Below are positions 1 to 8,901 of a DNA stretch of 64,000 nucleotides, piece by piece (position 1 is the stretch's first letter; every line of letters starts with the position of its first letter). The notes below the pieces were generated by a model, which was not told the DNA's origin, made no database searches, and saw only the letters and a list, made by a program, of their open reading frames with translations. The translations under genes were made by a program, and so were the position numbers. Source of the DNA: Pseudomonadota bacterium (GTDB lineage: Bacteria; Pseudomonadota; Alphaproteobacteria; Azospirillales; Azospirillaceae); the NCBI GenBank assembly GCA_023423695.1, contig JAFAFA010000046.1, positions 62,001-126,000 on the forward strand, in the 5' to 3' direction.

Positions 1-2
1 AG

Positions 3-248
3 ACGCACCACGCCACCCCCTTCCTGTGCGACCTGATGTCGGCCGGCGGGCAGATGGTGCTGAGCGAGCGGCGGGCGGAACCGGACGAGGTCGGCAAGAC
101 CATGGCGGAGGTCACCGGCGGCATGGTGGTGCAGGTCCACAGCCACGGTCGCAACATCCCCTTCACCGAGCGCAACCGCTACATCATCCAGTCCCAGGAC
201 ACGCTGCTGATCATCAGCCCGCCAGGCGACAGGGGTCAGCCCTTGTAG
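3..248 (+). CDS. C-terminal end of a probable potassium-channel/TrkA-type protein (partial)
   Basis: The reading frame is open from the left edge of the window to a TAG stop, so only the last 81 residues are present. The visible part is a compact alpha/beta stretch that ends in NRYIIQSQDTLLIISP, which resembles the end of a cytoplasmic regulatory domain of ion-channel or TrkA-C type proteins. No membrane segment or nucleotide-binding motif falls inside the window, so the family call rests on weak overall resemblance. Its last 13 bases overlap the 3' end of the convergent saccharopine-dehydrogenase-like gene. A general regulatory or hypothetical protein cannot be excluded. Confidence 0.45.
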   Translation, partial: THHATPFLCDLMSAGGQMVLSERRAEPDEVGKTMAEVTGGMVVQVHSHGRNIPFTERNRYIIQSQDTLLIISPPGDRGQPL

Positions 249-1315
249 TACCGGCCGAAGCGGTTGTTGAGGAAGGCGTCCAGCGGCACCTGTTCCTGCC
301 GGATGAAGCCGGCCTGCGGAATGGAGCCGTCGCGCAGCAGGTCCAGCACGGCGCAGATGCCGGCGGCGGTGGTGACCTGGATGGCGCTCCAGGTGCGGCC
401 GGCGATCTGCTTGCTGTAGATCTTGGTGGCGAAGGTCTCCTGCCGCAGCTCGCCCTCCTGCACGCCGGTGGCGGTCGCCAGCACCAGAACCACGTCCTGC
501 AGGGTCAGCGGCACCGCCGTCTCCAGCACGTCCTTCAGCAGGTGGCGCCGCTCGCCCAGCCGCAGGTCGCGGATCAGCAGGCGGACGATGTCGCGGTGGC
601 CGGGATAGCGCACCGTCTTGTAATCGAGGTTCCGCACCTTGCCGGCCAGCGTCTCGCACAAGGAGCCCAGCCCGCCCGAGGTGTTGAACGCCTCGTAATC
701 GACGCCGTCCAGCGCGAAGCGCTCGTCGCCCTCCAGCGGCATCACCTCGTGCGGGCGGCCGTCGACAATGGCCTCGCACGGGTTGCAGTACTCGTTGATC
801 AGCCCGTCGGTGCTCCAGGTCAGATTGTACTTCAGGGCGTTGGTGGGGTATTGCGGCAGGGCGCCGACGCGCAGATGCAGGTTGTGCAGCTCGTCGAAGC
901 GGCGGGCGAGGTCGTGGCCGACGATGGAGATGAAGCCCGGCGCCAGACCGCATTGCGGGATCAGCGCGGTGTTGGCGGTCTCCGCCAGCATCTTCACCTT
1001 ACGGGTGGCGGCGACATCCTCGGTCAGGTCCAGATAATGGGCACCGGCCGCGACGGCGGCGGTGGCGATGGCCGGGGTCAGCGTGAATGGGCAGGCGCTC
1101 AGCACCGCATGCTGGCCTTCCATGGCGGCACGCAGGGAATGCGGATCCTCCACATCGACGCGCGTCACCCGCAGCCCGGCACGCTCGGCGCGGTACAGCA
1201 GCGCCTCGTCCCGGTCGCCGAGGGTGACGGCGAAATCCTCGGTCTCGGACAGCAGCGTGCCGATCATCGATCCGATCTTCCCGGCACCCAGAACCAGCAC
1301 CTTCATCGTTGCCAT
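236..1315 (-). CDS. Saccharopine dehydrogenase-like NAD(P)-binding protein
   Basis: Encodes 359 residues. The N-terminus MKVLVLGAGKIGSMIG is a Rossmann dinucleotide-binding fold with the GxGxxG signature. The rest matches the saccharopine dehydrogenase (LYS9/LYS1-like) family, including the conserved segment PQCGLAPGFISIVG. Members reduce or oxidise an amino-acid/2-oxo-acid adduct, for example in lysine metabolism, but the substrate here cannot be read from sequence. The start chosen is the ATG at 1315, preceded by GGAG at suitable spacing. A longer frame upstream lacks the family alignment. A second ATG three codons downstream is also possible. The gene stands alone and converges on the partial gene at the left edge. 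Confidence 0.8.
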   Translation of the reverse strand: MATMKVLVLGAGKIGSMIGTLLSETEDFAVTLGDRDEALLYRAERAGLRVTRVDVEDPHSLRAAMEGQHAVLSACPFTLTPAIATAAVAAGAHYLDLTEDVAATRKVKMLAETANTALIPQCGLAPGFISIVGHDLARRFDELHNLHLRVGALPQYPTNALKYNLTWSTDGLINEYCNPCEAIVDGRPHEVMPLEGDERFALDGVDYEAFNTSGGLGSLCETLAGKVRNLDYKTVRYPGHRDIVRLLIRDLRLGERRHLLKDVLETAVPLTLQDVVLVLATATGVQEGELRQETFATKIYSKQIAGRTWSAIQVTTAAGICAVLDLLRDGSIPQAGFIRQEQVPLDAFLNNRFGRYYKG

Positions 1316-1540
1316 GTCTCCCGCTCCTCTGTTCGGCCATGTGTGTCTTGGCGATTGGCTCGCATACAAAAGGTGTCGGCGGATGCGGCCGGGCAAAACC
1401 GGGCAATGCGCCGGTCACGCTTGAGAATTCCGGCGGAATGACGGGAACGCCGTTGAAATGACGGACGCGCTTTATCCCTCGCGCAACATCGGCACCGGCG
1501 TTAAGGTCGCAGCCGGTTTCCTCAAATCCGGCCCGCACCC

Positions 1541-2308
1541 ATGACCATCCGCCAACTGACCGCCCCGCATGCCGTCCTGCTGGAGGAACCGCAACAGGGC
1601 GTTCCCCAGACCAGCGAGATGATCCGGGGCGAGCGCTTCCGCATTCTGGAGGAGCGTGACGGCTGGCTGAGGGCGGAGAACGCTTTCGACGGCCATGTCG
1701 GCTGGCTGCCGCCGGGCACCGCGCATCGGGAGGCGGTTGTCCCCACCCACCGCGTGCGGGCATTGCGCGCCGACCTGCACCCCGGACCGACGCACCGGGC
1801 GCCGCCGGTGGCGACGCTCAGCTTCGGCTCGCTGGTGTCGCTGGATGGCCGGGCCGAGAATGGCTGGGTCGGCACCGACGACGGGCTGTGGCTGTTCGCG
1901 GGATGGCTGGAGCCGGTGGATGCGGCCCCCGCGACCGACCACATCGCCACCGCGCTGCGCTTTCTGGAGACGCCCTATGTCTGGGGCGGGCGCAGCAGCT
2001 TCGGCATCGACTGTTCCGGGCTGGTGCTGACCGCCATAGCGGCAGCCGGCACCGTCTCCCACCACAGCAGCGGCATGCAGCGCAAGGACGAGCGGCTGGG
2101 GACGTGGGAGTCCGACGACGGTCACGACGTGGAGTATCGGCGCGGCGACATCGTCTTCTTCCCCGGCCATGTCGGGCTGATGGTGGACGGGACGAACCTG
2201 CTGCACGCCACCGTCTTCACCATGTCAGTCGTGATTGAGCCCCTGGCCGAGGTCGCCAAACGCGCGGAGATCAATGGAGTCCGCCGTCCCGATTTGACGC
2301 GGGCGTAG
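1541..2308 (+). CDS. NlpC/P60 family cysteine peptidase with SH3-like domains
   Basis: Encodes 255 residues. The first about 125 residues look like two bacterial SH3-type wall-binding modules. The C-terminal about 120 residues are an NlpC/P60 domain with the catalytic Cys158 in GIDCSGL, His210 in PGHVGLM and a third polar residue, His222. This family cuts gamma-D-glutamyl-diamino acid bonds in peptidoglycan. No signal peptide is visible, so the enzyme may act on recycled cytoplasmic muropeptides, as in YkfC-like enzymes. There is no strong Shine-Dalgarno sequence before the ATG. The last 84 bases overlap the 3' end of cobA on the other strand, which is unusually long for convergent genes. Confidence 0.85.
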   Translation: MTIRQLTAPHAVLLEEPQQGVPQTSEMIRGERFRILEERDGWLRAENAFDGHVGWLPPGTAHREAVVPTHRVRALRADLHPGPTHRAPPVATLSFGSLVSLDGRAENGWVGTDDGLWLFAGWLEPVDAAPATDHIATALRFLETPYVWGGRSSFGIDCSGLVLTAIAAAGTVSHHSSGMQRKDERLGTWESDDGHDVEYRRGDIVFFPGHVGLMVDGTNLLHATVFTMSVVIEPLAEVAKRAEINGVRRPDLTRA

Positions 2309-3190
2309 CGCCTCCCCAACCAGCAGCAGGGTCGGTCCCTTGCCGGCGGCCACCCCCTGCTCCGCCATCTCGCCGAGCGTCGTCCAACAGCGCCGCTCGT
2401 CGGGCCGGCAGCCATTCTCCACCGCCAGCACCGGCGTCGTGGCCGGCAGCCCGGCCCCGGTCAGCCCCTGCCCGACCGCACAGGCCTGCTCGCGCCCCAT
2501 ATAGATCGCCAGCGTGCCCTGCGGATCGGCCAGCCGCGCCCAATCGGGCTCGAACCGCTCGCCGTCGCGGCCATGGGCGGTGACGAAGGTGACGGCGCGC
2601 GACACCCCGCGCCTGGTCAGCGACAGCCCGGTCGAAGCGGCACAGCCCAGCGCCGCAGTGATGCCGGGGATGACGCGGACCGGAATGCCGAGGCTGTCGA
2701 GATGCTCGATCTCCTCGCCGGCCCGGCCGAAGACCATCGGGTCGCCGCCCTTCAGGCGGACGACGCGCTTGCCCCGCCGCGCATGGAAGGCGATCAGCGC
2801 GTTGATCTCCCCCTGCGGCAGCGAATGCCGGCCGGAGCGCTTGCCGACGCAGATGCGTTCGGCCTTCGGATGCGCCAAGTCGAGGATGCCGTCGCCGACC
2901 AGCGCATCGTAGAGCACGACCTCGGCGGCGGCGAGCGCCTTGACGGCTGCGACGGTGAGCAGGTCGGGGTCGCCGGGGCCGGCGCCGACGAGCGCCACTT
3001 GCCCCCACCTATCCTCCCCCGCTAGGCGGGGGAGGGACTGCCGCCACTCTCCCGCCTCGGTACTTGTCCCCTCCCCCGCCCAGCGGGGTAGGGTCAGGGT
3101 AGGGGCACCGCCGCTGGCGCCTGCGAACCGCGGGACCAGGAGGCGCGCCAACGCCGCGAGACCATCACGCCACTTCGCGCTGATGAGCAT
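2225..3190 (-). CDS. cobA: Uroporphyrinogen-III C-methyltransferase (SUMT)
   Basis: CobA methylates uroporphyrinogen III at C2 and C7 with S-adenosylmethionine to give precorrin-2, the precursor of siroheme and cobalamin. The family motifs are clear: VALVGAGPGDPDLLT, RLKGGDPMVFGR and a VIPGITAA segment. Siroheme is the cofactor of the NirB product upstream, so its place at the end of the nirB-nirD-nasA operon makes sense. The ATG at 3190 overlaps the nasA stop by 26 bp and gives 321 residues. The first about 65 residues are not family-like and include 35 codons encoded by a dispersed 105-bp palindromic repeat. A GTG at 2998, just after the repeat, would give a normal-length enzyme of about 257 residues. 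The last about 25 residues run on antisense to the NlpC gene. Confidence 0.9.
   Translation of the reverse strand: MLISAKWRDGLAALARLLVPRFAGASGGAPTLTLPRWAGEGTSTEAGEWRQSLPRLAGEDRWGQVALVGAGPGDPDLLTVAAVKALAAAEVVLYDALVGDGILDLAHPKAERICVGKRSGRHSLPQGEINALIAFHARRGKRVVRLKGGDPMVFGRAGEEIEHLDSLGIPVRVIPGITAALGCAASTGLSLTRRGVSRAVTFVTAHGRDGERFEPDWARLADPQGTLAIYMGREQACAVGQGLTGAGLPATTPVLAVENGCRPDERRCWTTLGEMAEQGVAAGKGPTLLLVGEALRPRQIGTADSIDLRAFGDLGQGLNHD
3002..3106. repeat. 105-bp dispersed palindromic element, copy 1 (in frame at the 5' end of cobA)
   Basis: Two conserved arms of 44 and 45 bases, each able to fold as a C/G-rich hairpin (for example CCTCCCCCGC facing GCGGGGGAGG), flank a 16-base unrelated middle. 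A second copy with the same orientation, arm sequence and total length lies at 24807-24911. The length is a multiple of three and the frame read by cobA has no stop, giving a PTLTLPRWAGEG...LPRLAGED type peptide. Confidence 0.85.
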
Positions 3191-5861
3191 GACGTAGCAC
3201 CTCCTTGAGTTCTGGCACGCAGGAACCACAATTCGTGCCGGCCTTCAACGCCGCACCGATCTCCGCCACGCTGGTCAGCCGACGGTCACGGATGGCGCCT
3301 GCCAGCCGGTTGATGCCGACGCTGAAGCAGGCGCAGACGATACGCCCCTCATCCGCCTGCGCACTAGGCGCCCGCCCGGCGAGCAGCGCGGCCCGCGCGC
3401 CGTCGTCCAGCCCGCCGGCTTCCAGCAGCCCGGCGAGCCAGCCGCGCGGCGGCAGACGCCCGTCGGCGGCGACGAACAGGCAGGCCACCAGCCGGTCCCC
3501 CTCCATCCAGGCCATCCGCAGAGCGCCGCGCGCCTCGTCGCGGAACTCCACCGCCACCCCGGCAGGGTCGAGGCCGGGCAGCCAAGCCGCAAGATCGGGG
3601 ATCGTCCCCATGCCCGCCATCTCAACCAGATGCCCGCCGGCCACCGCGCAGCGCGCCCAATAGCCGCCATGCGCTGGCTCGACCACCCGGCGGGTCAGCA
3701 GGAAGGCGGTCCAGTCCGGCCGCCAGGGCTCCACCGTCGCCGGCATCCGCTTCAGGTCCGGCTGGCCGGAGGCCGGGTCCACCGCCCCGTCGTCGATCAG
3801 CCGGCCGATGACGCAGGCGCCGGTGAAGCGGTCGGTCCAGTGCATCGGCAGGAAGATCGTGCTTTCGCTTTGGGCATCGGTGACGCGGACCCGCGCCAGC
3901 GCTTCTCCTGCCGCAGTGACTATCCGGGCCAGCCCACCGTCGTTCACGCCCCGCGCCGCCGCATCCGCCGGGTGGATGTCCAGCCGCGGTTCCGGCACAT
4001 GGGCGGACAGCCGCGCCGACAGGCCGGTGCGGGTCATCGTGTGCCATTGGTCGCGCAGCCGCCCGGTGTTCAGCAGCAGCGCCCCGTCCGGCACGCTGCG
4101 CGGCAGCGGCTTCGTAGCGATCGGCAGCATCCGGGCGCGGCCATAGGCGGTGAAGAAGCGGCCATCGCCGAACAGCCGCTTCTGCGGCTCGCTCCCCGTG
4201 CGCCAGGGCCAGGGGAAGGGCGCCAGCGCGTCGTAACCGCCGTCATCCAGCCCGCTCAACGCCCCGATGTCGAAGGCGCGCGCGCCGCCATTCTCGAAAT
4301 CCGACAGCGCGGCATGCTCGCGGAACACCGCGGCGGCGCTCTCATAGGGGAAAGCCTCGGCGAAGCCCATGCGGCGCGCGACCTGGGTCACGATCCACCA
4401 ATCAGCCCGCGCCTCCCCCGCGCCGGCCATGAAGGCACGCTGGCGGGAGACGGTGCGGTCGGAGTTGGTGACGGTGCCGTCCTTCTCGCTCCAGCCCTTT
4501 GCCGGCAGGCGGATATGGGCGAAGCGGCCGGTATCGGTGTCGCGGATGCAGTCTGAGACCACCACCGTTTCGCATTTCGCCAGCGCACGGCGCACCCTGC
4601 CGGCGTCGGGCATGCTGACCGCCGGATTGGTCGCCATGATCCACACCGCCTTGACGGTCCCGGCCTCGATGGCCCGGAACAGGTCTACCGCCTTCAGCCC
4701 CGGCTTGTCGGCCATGCGCGGCGCGGACCAGAAGCGGCCGACCCGCTCCACCTCCTCCGCCGTGAAGCCCATATGGGCGGCCAGCTGGTTCGCCAGCCCG
4801 CCGACCTCGCGCCCGCCCATCGCATTCGGCTGCCCGGTGACGGAGAAGGGGCCGCAGCCCGGCCGGCCGATGCGGCCGGTCAGGAAATGGACATTCAGGA
4901 TGGCGTTTACGGTGTCGCTACCCTGGGAGGACTGGTTGACCCCCTGGGAATAGACCGTCACCACCCGATCCGTCGCCGCGAACTCGGCATAGAAGGCGGC
5001 GACCTCCGCCTCCTCCAGCCCACAGCGGCGGGCGACGGTGGTCACATCGGGCGCGTCGGCACGGGCGGCGGCCAGCGCCTCTTCCACCCCCTCGGAATGA
5101 TCGGCGGTGAAGCCGGTGTCGCGATGGCCGTTGCCGTCCAACCAAGCCAGCAGCCCGTTGAACAGCACCGCGTCGGTCCCAGCGTTCAGCGCCAGATGAC
5201 GGTCGGCAGCATCGACGCAATCGGTCCGCCGCGGATCGACGACGACGATCCGTGTGCCGCGCTCCGCCCTCGCCGCGAGCAGCCGCTGGTTCAGCACCGG
5301 GTGGCACCAGGCGAGGTTCGACCCCACCAGCACCACCAGATCGGCGCACTCGAAGTCCTCGTAGCTTCCCGGCACCGCGTCGGCGCCCAGGCCCCGCTTG
5401 TGCCCGACCACCGACGAGGCCATGCACAGCCGCGAGTTGGTGTCGATGTTGGCCGAGCCGATGAAGCCCTTCATCAGCTTGTTGGCGACGTAGTAATCCT
5501 CGGTCAGCAGCTGGCCGGAGACGTAGAAGGCCACCGAATCCGGCCCATGCCTAGCGATGGTGTCGGAAAAGCGTTGGGCCACCTCGTCCAGCGCCTCGTC
5601 CCACGACACCTGCCGATAGCCATCTTCCGGATTGCCGATCTCCGGATGGAGCAGCCGCCCATCCGGCACCAGCGTGTCGGCCAGCGCCGATCCCTTGGAG
5701 CAGAGCCGGCCCCGGTTCGCCGGGTGGTCGTCATCGCCGCGCACGGTGACGGCGCCATCGGCAGAAACGCGCGCGATCACCCCGCACCCGACCCCGCAAT
5801 AGGGACAGGTGGTCTTCACCTCCCGTTTCGGCCCGGAGGCAGGCTCCACTCCGTCAAACAT
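3165..5861 (-). CDS. nasA: Assimilatory nitrate reductase, large catalytic subunit
   Basis: Encodes 898 residues. The N-terminus has the [4Fe-4S] motif CPYCGVGCGV starting at residue 19 and a further Cys in LCSKG, followed by the molybdopterin oxidoreductase and dinucleotide-binding domains. The C-terminus carries a BFD-like [2Fe-2S] module (CACFSVG ... NCGSCVPELKE), which is typical of cytoplasmic NasA/NarB enzymes and not of periplasmic NapA. It reduces nitrate to nitrite. There is no Tat signal. The ATG at 5861 overlaps the end of nirD by 8 bp, indicating translational coupling, and the family alignment begins shortly after it. The gene lies third in nirB-nirD-nasA-cobA. Confidence 0.93.
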   Translation of the reverse strand: MFDGVEPASGPKREVKTTCPYCGVGCGVIARVSADGAVTVRGDDDHPANRGRLCSKGSALADTLVPDGRLLHPEIGNPEDGYRQVSWDEALDEVAQRFSDTIARHGPDSVAFYVSGQLLTEDYYVANKLMKGFIGSANIDTNSRLCMASSVVGHKRGLGADAVPGSYEDFECADLVVLVGSNLAWCHPVLNQRLLAARAERGTRIVVVDPRRTDCVDAADRHLALNAGTDAVLFNGLLAWLDGNGHRDTGFTADHSEGVEEALAAARADAPDVTTVARRCGLEEAEVAAFYAEFAATDRVVTVYSQGVNQSSQGSDTVNAILNVHFLTGRIGRPGCGPFSVTGQPNAMGGREVGGLANQLAAHMGFTAEEVERVGRFWSAPRMADKPGLKAVDLFRAIEAGTVKAVWIMATNPAVSMPDAGRVRRALAKCETVVVSDCIRDTDTGRFAHIRLPAKGWSEKDGTVTNSDRTVSRQRAFMAGAGEARADWWIVTQVARRMGFAEAFPYESAAAVFREHAALSDFENGGARAFDIGALSGLDDGGYDALAPFPWPWRTGSEPQKRLFGDGRFFTAYGRARMLPIATKPLPRSVPDGALLLNTGRLRDQWHTMTRTGLSARLSAHVPEPRLDIHPADAAARGVNDGGLARIVTAAGEALARVRVTDAQSESTIFLPMHWTDRFTGACVIGRLIDDGAVDPASGQPDLKRMPATVEPWRPDWTAFLLTRRVVEPAHGGYWARCAVAGGHLVEMAGMGTIPDLAAWLPGLDPAGVAVEFRDEARGALRMAWMEGDRLVACLFVAADGRLPPRGWLAGLLEAGGLDDGARAALLAGRAPSAQADEGRIVCACFSVGINRLAGAIRDRRLTSVAEIGAALKAGTNCGSCVPELKEVLRHAHQREVA

Positions 5862-6246
5862 GGCCGCAGGCCTTGCGGCAGCCGCCACGCGACAGCTTGG
5901 CCTCGCCGAGCGCGAGGGAGACGCTGCGCCCTTCCACCCGCACCGGGACATGGCCGGTGCGGCCCTCGTCGGGGGCGACGGCCTCGCCGGTCGCCAGCTC
6001 GATCACCCAATTGTGCAGCGGGCAGGTGACGCGGCGGCCATGGACGATACCCTGGGACAGCGGCCCCCGCTTGTGCGGGCAGGCATCCTCCAGCGCAAAG
6101 ACCTCGTCGGCAGCGGTGCGGAACAGGGCGATGTCGCCGCCGGGCGTGCGGACGACGCGGGAGCCCAGCACCGGGATGTCGTCGATTGTACCGACCTGGG
6201 TCCAGACCGTCTCGGCAGCGGTGTTTTCCATGATGAAGCTGTCCAT
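5854..6246 (-). CDS. nirD: Nitrite reductase [NAD(P)H] small subunit
   Basis: Encodes 130 residues of Rieske-type ferredoxin fold. The cluster motifs CPHKRG (Cys56, His58) and CPLHNW (Cys75, His78) are complete, so a [2Fe-2S] Rieske centre is expected here, whereas enterobacterial NirD has lost these residues. A Cys-containing tail (RGGCRKACGHV) follows the domain. NirD partners NirB in the six-electron reduction of nitrite to ammonium in the cytoplasm. The start lies 6 bp after the nirB stop, and the 3' end overlaps nasA. Confidence 0.92.
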   Translation of the reverse strand: MDSFIMENTAAETVWTQVGTIDDIPVLGSRVVRTPGGDIALFRTAADEVFALEDACPHKRGPLSQGIVHGRRVTCPLHNWVIELATGEAVAPDEGRTGHVPVRVEGRSVSLALGEAKLSRGGCRKACGHV

Positions 6247-6252
6247 GATCGG

Positions 6253-8766
6253 TTACCCCACTTCGGCGAGGAGATTGAATTCGTGACGGTCGACGCCCTT
6301 GGCGGCGCGCTCCGCCCACGGGTCGTCCTGCGAGAAGGTCTGCGAGAATAGGAAGCGCGCGTTCAACGCCCGCCGCCGCTCCGGATCATCGACCAGCGCC
6401 GCCTTGATGTGGTCGAGACCGACACGCTCCACCCACGGCGCGGTGCGCTCCAGATAGCGGGCCTCCTCGCGGTACAGCTGCATGAAGGCGCCGGTGTATT
6501 CCAGCACCTGCTCCTCCGTGGCGACGCGGACCAGCAGGTCGCAGGCCCGGACATGCAGGCCGCCGTTGCCGCCGACATGCAGCTCGTAGCCGCTGTCGAT
6601 GCAGACGACGCCCAGATCCTTGATCGTCGCCTCGGCGCAGTTGCGCGGGCAGCCCGACACCGCCAGCTTGACCTTGTGCGGGGTCCAGGTGCCCCAGGTC
6701 ATCCGCTCCAGCTTCACGCCCAGCCCGGTCGAATCCTGCGTGCCGAAGCGGCACCATTCCGACCCGACGCAGGTCTTCACCGTGCGCAGCCCCTTGGCGT
6801 AGGCGTGACCCGACACCATCCCGGCGGCGTTGAGGTCGGCCCACACCGCCGGCAGATCCTCCTTCTTCACGCCGAACAGGTCGATGCGCTGGCCGCCGGT
6901 GACCTTCACGGTCGGGATGGCAAACTTGTCGACCACATCGGCGATGGCGCGCAGTTCCGCCGCATTGGTCAGGCCGCCCCACATGCGCGGCACGACCGAA
7001 TAGGTGCCGTCCTTCTGGATGTTGGCGTGGGCGCGCTCGTTGATGTAGCGCGACTGGTAGTCGTCCCGGTACTCACCCGGCCAGGCGCACAGCAGGTAAT
7101 AGTTCAGCGCCGGCCGGCAGGAGGCGCAGCCGTCGGGCGTCGTCCATTCCATCGCCTGGAACACGTCGGCCATGGTCTTCAGCCCATGCTTGACGATGGC
7201 CGCCCGCACCTGATCATGGGTGTGGTGGGTGCATTTGCACATCGGCTTGACCTTCGGCGCGGCGGTGAAGCCGTCGCCCAGCGTCACCGCCAGCAGACGT
7301 TCCACCGTGCCGGAGCAGCCGCCGCAGGAGGCCGAGGCCTTGGTGTGTGCCTTCACCTCGTCCAGGCTGGTCAGGCCCTTTTCGGTGATCGCCCTGACGA
7401 TGGTGCCCTTGCACACGCCGTTGCAGCCGCAAATCTCGGCAGAGTCGGGCAATGCGGCGATGGCGGCGTTAGGGTCGCCGGCATCTCCGCTGCCGAACCC
7501 TTGGCCGAAGATCATGGTGTCGCGCTCGGCCGACACGTCGGCGCCGTCCTTCAGCAGCGAGAAGTACCAGGCGCCGTCCTTGGTGTCGCCATACAGCACG
7601 GCCCCCAGCAGCTTGCCGTCCTTCAGCACCAGCCGCTTGTAGACGCCGCGGGCGGCATCGCGGAACACGATGTCCTCGGTCCCCGCCCCGCCCGAGAAAT
7701 CGCCGGCGGAGAACACGTCGACGCCCGTGACCTTCAGCTTGGTCGAGGTGACGGAGCCGGTGTAGGCGGCACCCTCCCCGCCTGCCAGATCGTGGGCCAG
7801 CACCTTCGCCATCTCGAACAGCGGGGCGACGAGGCCCCAGGTGACGCCGCGATGCTCGACGCACTCGCCGACCGCATAGATCGACGGGTCGCTGGTGCGC
7901 ATCCGGTCGTCGACGCGGATGCCGCGCCCGCACTCCAGACCGGCCGCCTTGCCCAGCGCCATGTTCGGGCGGATGCCCACCGCCATGACGACGATGTCGG
8001 CCGGCAGTTCGCGACCATCCTTCAGCCGGACGGCGCTGACCCACTCGTCGCCGACGATCTCTGCCGTGTCGGCGCCGGTCAGCACCTCGATGCCGCGGCG
8101 CTCCAGCTCCCGTTGCAGCAGCATGCCGGCGGACGGGTCGAGCTGGCGTTCCATAAGCGTCGGCATCAAATGGACGACGGTGACCTCCATCCCCTTGACC
8201 CGAAGCCCGTTCGCCGCCTCCAGCCCCAGCAAGCCGCCGCCGATCACCACGGCGCGGCCGCCCTTCGCCGCCGCCGCCAGCATGGCGTCGACATCGGCCA
8301 GATCGCGGAAGCCGATGACGCCCGGCAGGGTCGATCCCGGCACCGGGATGATGAAGGGCATCGACCCGGTGGCGATCAGCAGCCTGTCATAAGGAACGAT
8401 GCGGCCGGACTGCGAGACGACCGTCTTGCCCTCGCGGTCGATGCCCTCCACCGGTTCGCCGGTCAGCAGCGTGATGCCGTTGGCGTCGTACCAGTCGCGG
8501 CTGTTCAGCACGATCTGGTCGAAGGTCTTCTCCCCCGCCAGCACCGGCGACAGCATGATGCGGTTGTAGTTCGGATGCGGCTCGGCCCCGAAGACGGTGA
8601 CCTCGTAGCGGCCCGGCGCCTTGGCCAGCAGTTCCTCCACCGTCTTCATGCCGGCCATGCCGTTGCCGACGACCACCAGCCGCTCCCTGGTCGGGCCGGC
8701 ACTGTGCAGTTCAGCCTCGTTAAGGTCGACGGCGGGCCCGTTGTTCGATGAGAGATGCATGTCCAT
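6253..8766 (-). CDS. nirB: Nitrite reductase [NAD(P)H] large subunit
   Basis: Encodes 837 residues with the full NirB layout. An N-terminal FAD/NAD(P) pyridine-nucleotide oxidoreductase starts at VVVGNGMAGMKTVEELL. Two BFD-type [2Fe-2S] modules follow in mid-protein (CGCNGVCKG and CKCTHHTHDQV). The C-terminal siroheme/[4Fe-4S] half has CVGSEWCRFG and SGCPRNCAE, where C-x5-C and C-x3-C bind the coupled centre. It reduces nitrite to ammonium using NAD(P)H and NirD. It is the first gene of the leftward operon. A sigma-54-type promoter and a 245-base leader with a terminator lie upstream. The start is the ATG at 8766 with GAGG upstream; an ATG two codons later is equally possible. Confidence 0.95.
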   Translation of the reverse strand: MDMHLSSNNGPAVDLNEAELHSAGPTRERLVVVGNGMAGMKTVEELLAKAPGRYEVTVFGAEPHPNYNRIMLSPVLAGEKTFDQIVLNSRDWYDANGITLLTGEPVEGIDREGKTVVSQSGRIVPYDRLLIATGSMPFIIPVPGSTLPGVIGFRDLADVDAMLAAAAKGGRAVVIGGGLLGLEAANGLRVKGMEVTVVHLMPTLMERQLDPSAGMLLQRELERRGIEVLTGADTAEIVGDEWVSAVRLKDGRELPADIVVMAVGIRPNMALGKAAGLECGRGIRVDDRMRTSDPSIYAVGECVEHRGVTWGLVAPLFEMAKVLAHDLAGGEGAAYTGSVTSTKLKVTGVDVFSAGDFSGGAGTEDIVFRDAARGVYKRLVLKDGKLLGAVLYGDTKDGAWYFSLLKDGADVSAERDTMIFGQGFGSGDAGDPNAAIAALPDSAEICGCNGVCKGTIVRAITEKGLTSLDEVKAHTKASASCGGCSGTVERLLAVTLGDGFTAAPKVKPMCKCTHHTHDQVRAAIVKHGLKTMADVFQAMEWTTPDGCASCRPALNYYLLCAWPGEYRDDYQSRYINERAHANIQKDGTYSVVPRMWGGLTNAAELRAIADVVDKFAIPTVKVTGGQRIDLFGVKKEDLPAVWADLNAAGMVSGHAYAKGLRTVKTCVGSEWCRFGTQDSTGLGVKLERMTWGTWTPHKVKLAVSGCPRNCAEATIKDLGVVCIDSGYELHVGGNGGLHVRACDLLVRVATEEQVLEYTGAFMQLYREEARYLERTAPWVERVGLDHIKAALVDDPERRRALNARFLFSQTFSQDDPWAERAAKGVDRHEFNLLAEVG

Positions 8767-8821
8767 GGCGCGTCTGCCTCGTCAATCGTGTCCGGCCTGC
8801 CGCAAAGTCAGGCACGGGGCC

Positions 8822-8901
8822 AAAAAGAAAGGCGTCCGAACGGGCCGTCTCCCGGCCCCGCGAGTGGATCGCGAAGGCGGGTGCAGACCTGTTCGGACGC
8901 C
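8822..8901 (-). terminator. Intrinsic terminator (attenuator) in the nirB leader
   Basis: On the minus strand the arms GGCGTCCGAAC (8901-8891) and GTTCGGACGCC (8841-8831) pair perfectly over 11 bp and are followed at once by TTTCTTTTT (8830-8822). This is a Rho-independent terminator inside the 5' leader, 56 bases before the nirB start. Its 5' arm overlaps the 3' arm of the upstream hexaloop hairpin at 8894-8909, so the two structures exclude each other. That is the layout of a regulated attenuator. Confidence 0.85.

Noticed and set aside
26..1441. Long open frame on the plus strand across the saccharopine-dehydrogenase-like gene
   Set aside because: It is antisense to a clear Rossmann-fold gene. 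Its translation is compositionally biased without domains, and high GC makes long shadow frames common.
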